From contig NZ_CP045404.1 of assembly GCF_009363715.1 (NCBI RefSeq), forward strand, positions 3,688,001 through 3,752,000: DNA of 64,000 nt, written 5' to 3'. This document shows positions 41,785 through 50,796 of this stretch, in pieces (positions within the stretch are counted from its first letter, which is position 1; the number at the start of each line of letters is the position of its first letter). The notes under the pieces are model-generated. The model had not been told where the DNA came from, did not search any database, and saw nothing but the letters and a program-made list of their open reading frames with translations. The translations under genes and the position numbers were made by a program. The DNA is from Roseovarius sp. THAF9 (lineage in GTDB: Bacteria > Pseudomonadota > Alphaproteobacteria > Rhodobacterales > Rhodobacteraceae).

Positions 41785-43161
41785 TCAGCCGCGCGGCGAT
41801 GCCAGCAGCCAAAGCCCGAAAAAGGTATAGGCCACCATGAACACCGCCAGTGGTGCTTGCCCCAACACCGCCCGCCTCCGGTCGGCCCGGTCCCGCATGG
41901 CCAGCGCGTGCGCCATCAGAATCGCCACGACATGCCCCAACACCACGGCCCCGGCCTGGCTCAGCCAGATCCGCCGCACGGTATCCTGCGTATTGAAAAA
42001 CCCGGTGGTCACATAAAACCCGTCGAGGCCCAGCAGATGCGCGCCATTGGACAGCGGATCGTCCAGCATCTGCAACACGTACTGCACCTCCACAAGGAAC
42101 GTCGGCAGGTAATGCGCCACGTGGTAGCCCAGCGCGATTGGCAGGATCGACGGTGCGAAAAGACAGAACGCGGCACGCAAGCTCCGCCCCGTCCCGGCGA
42201 TCCGCTCCCCCAGCCAAAGGCAAGTCGCGAACACCGCCAAAAGCCCAAGATTCGCCACAGCCAGCCCGATCAGGTTCGGCACCACCACCGCCGACCGCCC
42301 GGGAAACTCCAGCGGGTTGACCCCGATCACCCCCATCCACCAGAAGGTCTCGTTCACCCCGTCGAAACTGCCCGTCCCCAGCAGCAGCACCATCAGAACG
42401 GCCAAAGCCAAGGGCGGCGCCCGCCGGATCACGCCCTGCCACCCCCACAGGCCCAGAGCCAGCCGCCCGCGCTCCGGGGCAAGCACCCCCATGCGCCCAT
42501 AGGCCCGCATCATCACCGTCACCATCTCGCCCCGCAGCAGGAACGCAGGCCCGAACAGCAGCACCCCGAACAGCACCGCGTACCAGTAAAGCCCCACGAC
42601 ACTGGCCAATCGCGCCGGATCCGCCGGCGCCGGGTCGCACAGCAGGAACGCCGCGAACGCCAGGAACAGCACGACCGCCGGCCAATACCCCCAGCCGCGC
42701 GGATACCGCATCAACGCCCGCATCCCCGTCCACCGGGCCAACACCGCGATCACCCCCGTCCACGGATTCGTCCAGCGCCAGTGATTGCCGACAACCCCCT
42801 GCAGGCTCACCAACGCCACCCACCACACCGTCCAGACCAAAAGCGGCATCGGGTTCTCCATCGGCGTGCGCGGCCCGGCAAAGCCCTGCCAAACCGCAAC
42901 CGCCAGCACCCCCGTCGCCAGCAGGCTCGTCCCATGCCGAAATGCCCAGCGCGGCCGCCGCACCAACGGCACCGGCGCAAACACCGCCTCCCCCGCCCGC
43001 GCAGGCAACACCGCCAGCAACAGCACCGTCAGGACGACACTCGCCACCCCCGCCAAGATGTAGACATCCGTCGGCAGCAACAGCACAAAGCCCTGCTCCG
43101 ACGCATGCGCCCATGCCATCCCGCCCCAGAACAGGACGAGGCAAACCAGCACCCCCCGCAT
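41785..43161 (-). CDS. Polytopic membrane protein of unknown function
   Basis: 458 aa with about twelve membrane helices. The ATG at 43161 follows AGAAGAAGAG; a GTG three bases upstream is an alternative. An N-terminal leader-like segment ends AWAHASEQGFVLLLPTDVY. Conserved-looking charged and aromatic motifs include GNHWRWTNPWTG, RYPRGWGYWPA, GYHVAHYLPTFLVE and NTQDTVRRIWL, with His/Trp clusters that could bind metal or a lipid head group. I do not recognise a family with confidence. It lies 86 bp upstream of the substrate-binding protein gene on the same strand and may belong to the same transcription unit. Confidence 0.82.
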   Translation of the reverse strand: MRGVLVCLVLFWGGMAWAHASEQGFVLLLPTDVYILAGVASVVLTVLLLAVLPARAGEAVFAPVPLVRRPRWAFRHGTSLLATGVLAVAVWQGFAGPRTPMENPMPLLVWTVWWVALVSLQGVVGNHWRWTNPWTGVIAVLARWTGMRALMRYPRGWGYWPAVVLFLAFAAFLLCDPAPADPARLASVVGLYWYAVLFGVLLFGPAFLLRGEMVTVMMRAYGRMGVLAPERGRLALGLWGWQGVIRRAPPLALAVLMVLLLGTGSFDGVNETFWWMGVIGVNPLEFPGRSAVVVPNLIGLAVANLGLLAVFATCLWLGERIAGTGRSLRAAFCLFAPSILPIALGYHVAHYLPTFLVEVQYVLQMLDDPLSNGAHLLGLDGFYVTTGFFNTQDTVRRIWLSQAGAVVLGHVVAILMAHALAMRDRADRRRAVLGQAPLAVFMVAYTFFGLWLLASPRG

Positions 43162-43172
43162 CACGATCTCTT

Positions 43173-43241
43173 CTTCTGGCCAGAAATATCCCGGGGTGAG
43201 CGTTGAAACGCAGTTTCAACGTGAGGGGCTGGCCCCTCCTC
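43173..43241. repeat. TTCTGGCCAGAA-type dispersed repeat and two hairpins
   Basis: A perfect 12-base palindrome TTCTGGCCAGAA (43173-43184) begins TCTGGCCAGAAATATCCCGGGG, matching copies at 30524 and 59889. Then come CGTTGAAAC-GCA-GTTTCAACG (43201-43221) and an AGGGGC/GCCCCT hairpin. On the minus strand the purine-rich end AGAAGAAGAG provides the ribosome site of the membrane protein gene. Confidence 0.65.
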
Positions 43242-43276
43242 ACACCAATGGAGCGTGGCGCAGCCACTCATTCAGG

Positions 43277-44209
43277 TCACCCCGGGTCGCGGATCAGGCT
43301 CTGGCACATGCAATGCACGCCGCCACCCCCTTGGGTGATCATGCTCAGGTCCGGATCGTAAATCTCGAATCCCAACGCCCTCAGCTTCTCTTTCAGCGTT
43401 TTCGACCCTTCCGGCAACAGCACCCGGTCCTGCCCCAGCGCCACCACGTTGCACCCCAGCGCGATGGTCTCCTGGAACGGCACCTCGACGATCTCGATGT
43501 TCTTGGCGCGCAGCCAATCCACGATCTCGGGATCGGTGCAATCGGTGCAGACAGCCGCCAGCTTCGGCGCCAGCATCACCACCATCAGGTCGATATGCAC
43601 ATAGAAAGGGTCGATATCGGCCAGTTTCACTTCCCAGCCCTCGGCCTCCATCCACGACGCCACCTGGCGCGCGCCCTCATGCATCGACCGGCCTTCTTCG
43701 CCTTCCCAGCCGATCAGAACACACCCCGGCTCGATCACGTTGAAATCGCCCCCCTCGAAGGTGCCCGCCGTGACGAAATCGTAAATCGGAATGCCAAGGC
43801 CCTGATAGGTCTCGATCGCCCGGAAATTCTCGCCCCGGCGCCAGTGTTGCGACATATGCGTGATGATCGCGCCATATGGCGTCATCACCGAACTGTCCCG
43901 TGCATAAACCTGGTAGGGCAGTTCCGGATCCGGCACATGGGTATGCACCTCGACGCCCGCGCTTTCATAGGCGCTCACCATCTCGGCATGCTGCTTTTTG
44001 GCAATAACAGGGTCGAACTCCACGCCCCGCCGCAACGTCTTCTTGCTCACGGACGATGTCTTCAGCCAGCGGTAATTCTCGACCGGCCCCAGCAGGACCG
44101 ACCGCAACGTGCCATAGTCGCTATCCGCACCCCAGTCGTTCAGCTTGGGCGTGCCCCCGACCTCGCGCCGCGCGCGCAGGGTAAAGATGTCAGCCGGTTG
44201 ATCTTTCAT
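43277..44209 (-). CDS. Arginine deiminase / amidinotransferase superfamily enzyme
   Basis: 310 aa from the ATG at 44209; the frame extends upstream without support. Superfamily motifs in order: PYQVYARDSSVM, TFEGGDFNVI (Glu-Asp pair), VHIDLMVVML (catalytic His) and the C-terminal nucleophile Cys in GGGGVHCMCQSL. Relatives include dimethylarginine dimethylaminohydrolase, agmatine deiminase and amidinotransferases, which act on guanidino compounds. The exact substrate is undetermined. It is on the same strand as the importer operon but separated by the membrane protein gene and a hairpin-rich repeat. Confidence 0.85.
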   Translation of the reverse strand: MKDQPADIFTLRARREVGGTPKLNDWGADSDYGTLRSVLLGPVENYRWLKTSSVSKKTLRRGVEFDPVIAKKQHAEMVSAYESAGVEVHTHVPDPELPYQVYARDSSVMTPYGAIITHMSQHWRRGENFRAIETYQGLGIPIYDFVTAGTFEGGDFNVIEPGCVLIGWEGEEGRSMHEGARQVASWMEAEGWEVKLADIDPFYVHIDLMVVMLAPKLAAVCTDCTDPEIVDWLRAKNIEIVEVPFQETIALGCNVVALGQDRVLLPEGSKTLKEKLRALGFEIYDPDLSMITQGGGGVHCMCQSLIRDPG

Positions 44210-44329
44210 GACGGGTCTCCTTTGCGCGAAAGGCTGAGCCGATGCCGCGCCCAAGTCAAGCGCGACCGCGCCACCGCCGCAGTGGCCATTGTCGATTGCG
44301 CAAATTGAAGCCGCCACAGCCGTGGAACC

Positions 44330-44608
44330 TTACGGCTCGTACCGCTCCGCCAGGTCCTCGGTATCCCCGATCGACGCCAGCTTCACCTCCCGGATCAGTT
44401 TCAGCGTCGGCTTCAGGCAAAAGAACACCGATCCCACGATAAACAGCCAGATCGCCACGGTTTCCGTCTCTTTCCACAGAAACAGGACCGACCCAATCAG
44501 GAACGAGAACGCCGCGATGAAATCCGCGAGCGTGTGCAGCAGCTCGAATATCGCATAAAGCCGCCGCGTCTCGGCGCTCACGTGGCGCTTGTCCTTGAAC
44601 ATCTGCAT
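44330..44608 (-). CDS. YrhK-like small membrane protein
   Basis: 92 aa with two membrane helices (about residues 27-45 and 50-67). The opening RHVSAETRRLYAIFELLHTLADF and the ETVAIWLFIVGSVFF helix fit the YrhK domain. Function unknown. It lies 120 bp upstream of the deiminase gene and 70 bp downstream of the BLUF gene on the same strand. Confidence 0.78.
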   Translation of the reverse strand: MQMFKDKRHVSAETRRLYAIFELLHTLADFIAAFSFLIGSVLFLWKETETVAIWLFIVGSVFFCLKPTLKLIREVKLASIGDTEDLAERYEP

Positions 44609-44678
44609 GGGGTGCCTCCGGGGTTTGACTGTCGCACCCTAGAAAAAGCAAGCTCGCCATTTTGGCAAGACGCAGACC

Positions 44679-45095
44679 CTAATCCTGCCGAAAAGGCACC
44701 ACGCCATCCGCTGCCAGCCGATTGAAAAAGCCCAGCACTTCATCCTCGGTCGCCTGCTCGACCGCGCCCGCGCGCACGGCCTCGCGGCTCCAGATCCAGG
44801 ATTGCGCCGGGTCATCCCGCATCGCCCAGGCGGGGAAGAGGCGCGTCTTTATGCTGCGCGTCATCAGGTTGCGCGGCTCGATATGCCGGTCGTCCCGCTT
44901 GATCCGGGCATAGCACGCCTCGACCGCCCGGTCGGGCCCTTCCAGCAATTGCAGGTACAGATCCGCCCGACAGATCAGCGCCCCGGTGATATCATCGCGT
45001 TCATTGCATCGCCGCGCATCCAGCAGGATACCGGCCAGCATCGCGTCGTCATATCCGAAGGGTCGAGAGGCATAGATCAACTGGGTGAGCGCCAT
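44679..45095 (-). CDS. Short BLUF-domain blue-light photoreceptor
   Basis: 138 aa. The BLUF flavin site is complete: Tyr8 in LIYASRP, Asn31 in ARRCNERDDITGALI, Gln49 in LYLQLLEGP and Trp90 in RLFPAWAMRDD. These correspond to Tyr21, Asn45, Gln63 and Trp104 of AppA. The domain binds FAD and switches hydrogen bonds at Gln in blue light. There is no output domain, only a ~40-residue C-terminal extension, so it should act through a partner protein as other stand-alone BLUF proteins do. Neighbours (YrhK protein, a small membrane protein) offer no known signalling partner. Confidence 0.9.
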   Translation of the reverse strand: MALTQLIYASRPFGYDDAMLAGILLDARRCNERDDITGALICRADLYLQLLEGPDRAVEACYARIKRDDRHIEPRNLMTRSIKTRLFPAWAMRDDPAQSWIWSREAVRAGAVEQATEDEVLGFFNRLAADGVVPFRQD

Positions 45096-45151
45096 GGCGG
45101 GGCTCCTTTCCGCCTCAGCCTAGGCGACAGCGCCGCAACTGTCCACGCGCC

Positions 45152-45601
45152 TCACGCGCCGCGCTTCGCCCGAAACACCTCGGCATTGGGAATCTGCCCC
45201 GCACCCGCGTTCAGCTTCAGGTCGTCACGCATCTTCACGTTCAACTCGACCAACTTGGCCTCCAGCGCCTGCTTCGCCGCCTCGATCCGCGCCGCGCCTT
45301 GGCCTTCGCTCCTGGCATGGTGATACGCCAACACCGCCTCGTAGGCCTCCGTGCTGGCCCGCATCACCGCGAAGGACGCGATCACGTCGATCGCCTTGTC
45401 CGCCCCCGGCGCCCGCTCGGGCAGATCCTCCCCGTGGTTCAGCGCATGCGCTATCTCGTGAAGGTGGGTCAAATGCTCGGTATAGAGCCTGATCCGCGCC
45501 TCTGTCAGCCGCCCGAACGCCCGCGTCGCCTTGACCGCGATATAGGCCAGCAGCGCGCTGATGACGCCAAGAAGTGCGAGGAGGCCTTGCCCGACGCTCA
45601 A
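45152..45601 (-). CDS. Conserved hypothetical with N-terminal membrane helix, coupled to pheS
   Basis: 149 aa with a TTG start overlapping the pheS stop (TTGA). One N-terminal membrane helix ([17 protein letters not shown]) is followed by a mostly helical, charged region (residues ~30-135) likely to form a coiled coil, for example [24 protein letters not shown] and [20 protein letters not shown]. No family recognised. The direct overlap with pheS is where pheT would normally be. Confidence 0.68.
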   Translation of the reverse strand: MSVGQGLLALLGVISALLAYIAVKATRAFGRLTEARIRLYTEHLTHLHEIAHALNHGEDLPERAPGADKAIDVIASFAVMRASTEAYEAVLAYHHARSEGQGAARIEAAKQALEAKLVELNVKMRDDLKLNAGAGQIPNAEVFRAKRGA

Positions 45602-46671
45602 CGGCTAAGGCCACCATGCAGCGTCGGCACGTCCAGCGCCGCAAAGCCATAGTGCCGAAGCCACCGCAGATCACTGTCAAAGAACGCCCGCAGGTCCGGA
45701 ATTCCGTATTTCAGCATCGCGATCCGGTCGATCCCCATGCCAAATGCAAAGCCCTGCCATTCATTCGGGTCGATATTCCCGGCCTCCAGCACCTTGGGAT
45801 GCACCATGCCGGACCCAAGGATCTCCAGCCAGTCGTCGCCTTCCCCGATCTTCAGCGTGCCACCCTCCCACGAACACCGGATATCGACTTCCGCCGACGG
45901 TTCCGTGAACGGGAAATGCGACGCGCGGAACCGCAGTTCGACCTCGTCCACTTCGAAAAACGACTTCACGAACTCTTCCAGAACCCATTTCAGGTTCGCC
46001 ATGCTGATGTCACGGTCGATGGCCAAGCCCTCGACCTGGTGGAACATCGGCGTATGCGTCTGGTCATAGTCGGCGCGGTACACCCGTCCCGGCGCGATCA
46101 CCCGGATCGGCGCGCCCTGCGCCTGCATCGCGCGGATCTGCACCGGGCTGGTGTGGGTCCGCAGCACATGCGGCGGGCGATTATCGCCTTCCGCGCGGTG
46201 GGTATAAAACGTGTCCATTTCTGCCCGCGCCGGGTGGTGGCTGGGGATGTTCAGCGCGTCGAAATTGTACCAGTCGCTTTCGATCTGCGGCCCCTCGGCC
46301 ACGGCAAAGCCCATATCGGCGAAAATCGCTGTGACTTCCTCGGTCACCTGGCTGATCGGGTGAATGGTGCCCTCCCGCCGCGGCCGCCCCGGCAGGGTCA
46401 CGTCCAGCCATTCGCCGCGCAGCCGCTCGTCCAGCGCGGCATCCGCCAGCGCCACCTTCTTGGCGGCCAGCGCGCTGTTGATCTCGTCCTTCAGCGCGTT
46501 CAGCTTCGGCCCCATTTCCTGCCGCTCTTCGGGCGTCATCTTGCCCAGCTCGCGCATCTTCAGGGCGACCTCGCCCTTCTTGCCGACGGCCTGCACGCGC
46601 AAATCCTCCAGCGCGGCCTCGTCACCGGCCTCGGCAATGGCTTTCAGGTACTTGTCTCTCAGGTCATCCAT
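45598..46671 (-). CDS. pheS: Phenylalanine--tRNA ligase alpha subunit
   Basis: 357 aa. Class II motifs are present: [19 protein letters not shown] (motif 1 region), [24 protein letters not shown] (motif 2) and [20 protein letters not shown] (motif 3), with [10 protein letters not shown] between them. The N-terminal ~85 residues form the coiled coil that binds tRNA. It joins PheT in an alpha2-beta2 enzyme, but pheT is not downstream in this window. Confidence 0.97.
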   Translation of the reverse strand: MDDLRDKYLKAIAEAGDEAALEDLRVQAVGKKGEVALKMRELGKMTPEERQEMGPKLNALKDEINSALAAKKVALADAALDERLRGEWLDVTLPGRPRREGTIHPISQVTEEVTAIFADMGFAVAEGPQIESDWYNFDALNIPSHHPARAEMDTFYTHRAEGDNRPPHVLRTHTSPVQIRAMQAQGAPIRVIAPGRVYRADYDQTHTPMFHQVEGLAIDRDISMANLKWVLEEFVKSFFEVDEVELRFRASHFPFTEPSAEVDIRCSWEGGTLKIGEGDDWLEILGSGMVHPKVLEAGNIDPNEWQGFAFGMGIDRIAMLKYGIPDLRAFFDSDLRWLRHYGFAALDVPTLHGGLSR

Positions 46672-46742
46672 GTCGTCTGTCCGGGCTGTCTCGTTGCGGC
46701 GGAGTTACCGCGCCCGGCCCATCAGCGCAAGCGTCAGACCGC

Positions 46743-47678
46743 TCAGCGCCAAAAGAGTCCCATGAAGCGATCCCACAGGCTTGGGTTTTCCATTCGGCGC
46801 GCAATTTGCTCCGCCGCCCGCGCCATCTCTTCGATCTGTGCCAACTCTTCGTCGGTCGGCTCTGGCTGGGTGTCCCGCATCCACTTGGCAAACGGGTCGG
46901 TAACAGGCTCGTCCCAAGTACGCGCCGGATAGGGCAGGAAATCGGATGCGCGTGCCGGCGTGTCGATGCCATGCACCTCTTTCAGATAGGTCTGAAAGGC
47001 CCGCGGCGGATAGGGCAGCGCATAATACGCGTCCACGACCTCCCCGGCTTCCAATTGATCGGCAAGGTCTTCGGCCAGCTCGTCCCGCTTCTCCCTGAAA
47101 TCCTCGATGCCGTCGGCGCCCTCGACGCGCTGTTCGGCAATCATCTGCGCCATGTGAAAGATCGAGTCGGCACCATTCGCGGCCAACGCATCTTCCATCG
47201 GCGTGCGGTCATGCGCTTCCGAGAAAGCCGGCTCCACATACCCGATCGCCATCAGCCGCAAAAGATCCTTTGGATTGTCGGAAATCAGCCCCCACCAGTC
47301 AGAGCCAGACCCGGATCCATGATGCACGATCCACTGCTTGCCAGAGTCATCCAGCCAGAACCCAGCATAGGATCCGTCGCCACCAGTGTTGACGAACAAA
47401 AACACCCGCTCGGTTTCGTCAGCCACGGACGGCTGTGGGCCATTCAGCGAAAACGGGCCATAATACCCAAACGCCACAAGCGTTGCCCCGGGTGTCTGCC
47501 ATTCCTCAACCCGATAAAGGGCCAATGATTGACGCTCGAAGGGCAGCGCCTCTCCCCGCCATGTGGTCTGTCGCCCGCCCAGCGCCTCCAACCAATCCAT
47601 GACTTCCACGAGGATACGCGGCATTTCCATGCCCGCGGGCATCCTTTCGATTAACTCTTCCGAAAACCGTTTCACCAT
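46743..47678 (-). CDS. Conserved hypothetical protein
   Basis: 311 aa, acidic and soluble, no signal peptide or membrane segment. The middle part YAGFWLDDSGKQWIVHHGSGSGSDWWGLISDNPKDLLRLMAIGY is reminiscent of SMI1/KNR4 (SUKH) proteins, in which a short loop precedes a Leu-rich helix, but this is a weak resemblance. The C-terminal ~60 residues are charged and helical (EPTDEELAQIEEMARAAEQIA). It starts 3 bp after the desaturase stop, so the two are probably co-transcribed. Function unknown. Confidence 0.72.
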   Translation of the reverse strand: MVKRFSEELIERMPAGMEMPRILVEVMDWLEALGGRQTTWRGEALPFERQSLALYRVEEWQTPGATLVAFGYYGPFSLNGPQPSVADETERVFLFVNTGGDGSYAGFWLDDSGKQWIVHHGSGSGSDWWGLISDNPKDLLRLMAIGYVEPAFSEAHDRTPMEDALAANGADSIFHMAQMIAEQRVEGADGIEDFREKRDELAEDLADQLEAGEVVDAYYALPYPPRAFQTYLKEVHGIDTPARASDFLPYPARTWDEPVTDPFAKWMRDTQPEPTDEELAQIEEMARAAEQIARRMENPSLWDRFMGLFWR

Positions 47679-47681
47679 CGC

Positions 47682-48572
47682 CTAGACCCGAAAACCCCTT
47701 GTGTAGTCTCTGTTGAAGGTGGCATAGCCCTCTGACGTGACCCCGTGATGGCCCTGCATCATCCCATGCAATTCCGGCAGCCGGTGAAACGGCACCTGAG
47801 GCAGGGCATGATGCTCGGTGTGATAGGGCATGTTCCACGCCAGGAACCGCACGAGGCGATTTGTGTAGGTCGTCCGCGTGTTCCGGAACATGTCCGCGAC
47901 GAAGGCACAGCGCCCGTGTTCCGCCAACAGGTAGAGCCGCAGGAACGGCTGCCCCAGCAGCGCCGGCACGATCCAGACCCAGAACAGCACCGCGGTCACC
48001 GCAGGACTGGCCAGCGCCACGGCGTAGAGGGTCAGCATCACCCGCGCCTCCCGCACCACGCGCGGCCGCGCGCGCTCGGGCACATAATCGCACGGATCAC
48101 GTCCCGCTGCATTACGCAGGGTCTGACCGATCATGGCCCACCAGAACGGCAGGCCGGTCACATGCCACAGATAGGCGCGCCAGCCTTCTGGCTTCGCCCC
48201 GGCCAAAAGCTCGGGGTCCTTGCCGGGAATGTTGGTGTGTCTGTGATGGCCCAGGTGAAAATACCGGAACCACTCGAATGGCTGCACGATCAGCAGGCCA
48301 CAGACCCGCCCGACCCATTCATTCAGCCAAGCCGACCGGAACGGTGTCTTGTGAGTCGCCTCATGCTCCAGCGTGAACAGAAAACAGATCGCGATTCCCT
48401 GCGGGATCAGCACCGCCCACCACAGAGGCCAGCCCAGCCCGATCCAGATTCCCAGCCCGCCGATCAGCGCGAAATGTCCGGCCAGATGCCACAACCCGGC
48501 GGCATCTTCCCTTCGGCTCAGCCGTGCCAGCATGTCGGGCGGTAGGGTCGCGATGAAAGCCTTGTGGTCCAT
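47682..48572 (-). CDS. Membrane fatty acid desaturase
   Basis: 296 aa. The three His boxes of membrane di-iron desaturases are present: HEATH (HxxxH), HLGHHRHTN (HxxHH) and HTEHH, with a further upstream His-rich segment LAEHGRC. Four or so membrane helices separate them. It should introduce or hydroxylate a C-C bond in acyl chains or a related lipid substrate such as a carotenoid; the substrate cannot be told. It is not part of a fatty acid synthesis operon. Confidence 0.9.
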   Translation of the reverse strand: MDHKAFIATLPPDMLARLSRREDAAGLWHLAGHFALIGGLGIWIGLGWPLWWAVLIPQGIAICFLFTLEHEATHKTPFRSAWLNEWVGRVCGLLIVQPFEWFRYFHLGHHRHTNIPGKDPELLAGAKPEGWRAYLWHVTGLPFWWAMIGQTLRNAAGRDPCDYVPERARPRVVREARVMLTLYAVALASPAVTAVLFWVWIVPALLGQPFLRLYLLAEHGRCAFVADMFRNTRTTYTNRLVRFLAWNMPYHTEHHALPQVPFHRLPELHGMMQGHHGVTSEGYATFNRDYTRGFRV

Positions 48573-48617
48573 GATGTCGCGACGTTACGGCAACGCCACG
48601 TACCGAACCAGTGAGAA

Positions 48618-48737
48618 TCAGGCCTTTTTGGCGGCGCGGAATGCGCGCACTTCGCGGTCATGCGCGGCCAGCAACCGCTGGGCCTTTTCGCTCAGTTCGG
48701 ATTGCCCGTCCCGGGTTTGCACAATGGTGCGTATCAT
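48618..48737 (-). CDS. 39-aa small conserved-looking protein
   Basis: Reads MIRTIVQTRDGQSELSEKA then QRLLAAHDREVRAFRAAKKA. The start follows AAGAGG seven bases upstream. It is basic, helical and without a membrane segment. It lies between the desaturase gene and the rplT terminator on the same strand. The good ribosome site and codon use favour a real gene; no family is recognised. Confidence 0.6.
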   Translation of the reverse strand: MIRTIVQTRDGQSELSEKAQRLLAAHDREVRAFRAAKKA

Positions 48738-48852
48738 GTCTCTGCCTCTTGGTTTGCCGTCCTTTTCGGACCGTCGTGTCAAAAGGCTTCGCACCACTTT
48801 GCGGGGAGAGTGTGGCGGATTTTAGGAAATTGTTAACGAATGCGGCACAATG

Positions 48853-48880
48853 AAAAACGCCGCCGGGGGTCCCGACGGCG
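48853..48880 (-). terminator. Rho-independent terminator of rpmI-rplT
   Basis: On the minus strand CGCCGTCGGG pairs with CCCCGGCGGCG-side bases over ten positions (one wobble) with a 3-base loop, then TTTTT. It ends the ribosomal protein transcript. Confidence 0.88.
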
Positions 48881-48908
48881 CTCATTTCTTGTCCCTCGAA
48901 CGGCAGGC

Positions 48909-49274
48909 TTACGCGGTCAGCGCGCCCTTTGCCTGTTCCACGATGGCGCCGAATGCGGCGGGTTCGTGCACGGCCAGATCGGCCAGGACCTTGCGGTCCA
49001 CTTCGACACCGGCCAGCGACAGGCCGTTGATGAAACGCGAATAGGTCAGCGATTCGTCATGGGCGCGCACGGCGGCGTTGATCCGCTGGATCCACAGCGC
49101 GCGGAAGTTCCGCTTGCGGTTCTTGCGGTCGCGCGTGGCGTACTGGTTGGCCTTGTCCACGGCCTGTGCCGCCACCTTGAAGGTGTTCTTGCGGCGACCG
49201 TAATAGCCTTTCGCGGCTGTGGTAACTTTCTTGTGACGGGCGTGGGTAACGGTCCCACCTTTGACTCTTGCCAT
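48909..49274 (-). CDS. rplT: 50S ribosomal protein L20
   Basis: 121 aa, standard length. Basic N-terminal helix [17 protein letters not shown], then [44 protein letters not shown] and a globular C-terminal part. It follows rpmI by 12 bp and is followed by a strong terminator. It binds 23S rRNA early in large-subunit assembly. Confidence 0.99.
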   Translation of the reverse strand: MARVKGGTVTHARHKKVTTAAKGYYGRRKNTFKVAAQAVDKANQYATRDRKNRKRNFRALWIQRINAAVRAHDESLTYSRFINGLSLAGVEVDRKVLADLAVHEPAAFGAIVEQAKGALTA

Positions 49275-49286
49275 GTCTCAAACTCC

Positions 49287-49487
49287 TCAGCGTGCGTAAG
49301 GCATCATCGGCTTGATGATACCTTCATCAGCCTTGCAAAGCGTCGTGGTGCCACGCGCGTTGCGGATGAACTTGTTGGTGCGTTTGATCATGCCGTGGCG
49401 CTTGCCGGCCTGGCCCGCCACCACGCGGCCCTTGGCCGTCACCTTGAACCGCTTCTTGCAGCTCGATTTCGTCTTCATCTTGGGCAT
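49287..49487 (-). CDS. rpmI: 50S ribosomal protein L35
   Basis: 66 aa: starts [17 protein letters not shown] at 49487 after AGGAG and ends PMMPYAR. The open frame runs much further upstream but only this start gives L35. It forms a two-gene operon with rplT. infC, the usual upstream partner, is absent; instead a divergent regulator gene lies 183 bp away. Confidence 0.98.
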   Translation of the reverse strand: MPKMKTKSSCKKRFKVTAKGRVVAGQAGKRHGMIKRTNKFIRNARGTTTLCKADEGIIKPMMPYAR

Positions 49488-49670
49488 TTCCGGCTCCTCT
49501 TGATGGTCGGTCTTATGCGCGACTCGGCATGCCACTTCGGCCGGCCGCGCGAATGAAAGCGCCGTATAGGACGACAGCGTGCGTAAAGCAAGGGGGTTGG
49601 TGGCACCACCAGTCCCGCAATTCAACCCGCGCGACCCTGCCGCCGCACAGCCATTTGCGCGAAACCCGCA

Positions 49671-50663
49671 ATGCTCGTAACATCCCGGACCGGGAGGAGA
49701 CGCAGACTGGACAAGAAACGCCATATCGACAAGGTCGTGAGCGCCGTCAACTCGCCCAGCGCCGCCGCGCGCTCGGCTCTGGCTGCCTCGTGGCATCGCT
49801 CGATGGAACGTCACGGGCTCGACCCCGCCGCCCCCGCACAGGGCCAGCGTGTCGATCACAGCGTGGTCGATGAAAGCCGCGCGCGCCTCGACCGTTTCAT
49901 GACCATCGCCGCCCCCAAGCTCGACCAGCTTTTCGGCCTCGTCGGGCTCTCGGGCTGCGGTGTCCTACTTACCGACGAAAGCGGCGTCATCCTCGACCAG
50001 CGCTGTTCCGACGGCGACCGATCCACCTTCGAGGACTGGGGCCTGACCACCGGCGCCGACTGGAGCGAGGCCGCCGAGGGCACCAACGGCATCGGCACCT
50101 GCCTGACCGAGAAACGCCGCATCACCATCCACCGCGACGACCATTTCCTTGCCCGCAACATCGGCATGAGCTGCATGGACGCGCCGATTTTCGGCCCCGA
50201 TGGCGGGCTTCTGGCCGCGCTCGATGTTTCCTCGGCCCGTGTCGACCAGACCGAGGCCTATAACCGCCTGATCGCCGCCATGGTCGACCAGACCGCCCAC
50301 GCGATCGAGGCCGATTTCTTCCGCGCGTCCTATCCCAAGGCCCGCATCGTCGTCGCCGATTCGGCCGAGGGCGGCGCGGCGACCCTCTTGGCCATCGATG
50401 GCGACGACATCGTCATCGGCGCCACCCGCGAGGCGCGCAAGGCGCTTGGCCTCTCGCCCAGCGGCACCTTCACCCCGCGCCCCGCGTCCGACATCTTCGG
50501 GCGCGAGGACGGCCCTCGCGGGTTTGAGAAGGCCGAGCGTGCTGCCGTTGTCCGCGCCCTCACCCGCGCGAACGGCAACGTGTCCGAGGCCGCCCGCGCG
50601 CTCGGGATTGGCCGCGCCACCCTCTATCGCCGTATGAAACGGCTCGGTCTGGACGACACCTGA
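49671..50663 (+). CDS. GAF domain and Fis-type HTH transcriptional regulator (AcoR-like, no AAA+ domain)
   Basis: 330 aa from the ATG at 49671. A CTG at 49707 has the better ribosome site (GGGAGGAG), so the true N-terminus may be 12 residues shorter. Residues ~75-215 form a GAF sensor ([32 protein letters not shown]). The C-terminus is a Fis-type helix-turn-helix ([25 protein letters not shown]). AcoR proteins also carry a sigma-54 AAA+ domain, which is missing here, so sigma-54 activation is unlikely. The gene directly downstream is an aldehyde dehydrogenase, the likely target. Confidence 0.88.
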   Translation: MLVTSRTGRRRRLDKKRHIDKVVSAVNSPSAAARSALAASWHRSMERHGLDPAAPAQGQRVDHSVVDESRARLDRFMTIAAPKLDQLFGLVGLSGCGVLLTDESGVILDQRCSDGDRSTFEDWGLTTGADWSEAAEGTNGIGTCLTEKRRITIHRDDHFLARNIGMSCMDAPIFGPDGGLLAALDVSSARVDQTEAYNRLIAAMVDQTAHAIEADFFRASYPKARIVVADSAEGGAATLLAIDGDDIVIGATREARKALGLSPSGTFTPRPASDIFGREDGPRGFEKAERAAVVRALTRANGNVSEAARALGIGRATLYRRMKRLGLDDT

Positions 50664-50670
50664 CCGCACC

Positions 50671-50688
50671 TGTCTCAGTTCTGAGACA
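50671..50688 (+). promoter_or_regulatory. Palindromic operator candidate upstream of the aldehyde dehydrogenase
   Basis: TGTCTCAG-TT-CTGAGACA is a perfect 8-bp inverted repeat with a 2-base spacer, 7 bases after the regulator stop and 108 bases before the aldehyde dehydrogenase ATG. Fis-type regulators bind dyad sites, so it is the probable site of the adjacent GAF-Fis protein. Confidence 0.65.
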
Positions 50689-50796
50689 CAAGCACTCCGC
50701 CACCGTTTGACCCCCTCCTGACGAATCGCCTCTCGCAGGGCACCCCTGTCCTCACGACTTCGGGCGGAGGACCCGAGGCGACCAGGAGGAACCAAC

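Noticed and set aside
41728..43206. 492-codon plus-strand open frame across the membrane protein gene
   Set aside because: The translation is dominated by His, Arg, Pro and Gln without hydrophobic or catalytic pattern; the minus-strand membrane protein is convincing.
40412..43267. A single 951-codon open frame on the minus strand
   Set aside because: Only its last 428 codons (from 41698) form a coherent protein, the binding protein with Tat signal. The upstream part runs in another frame through the membrane protein gene and is Gly/Ala/Arg-rich, as expected for a high-GC shadow.
46705..46917. 70-codon minus-strand frame ending in a hydrophobic segment between pheS and the hypothetical gene
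   Set aside because: It lies mostly inside the 46743-47678 gene in another frame, lacks a ribosome site, and only the last few residues look membrane-like.
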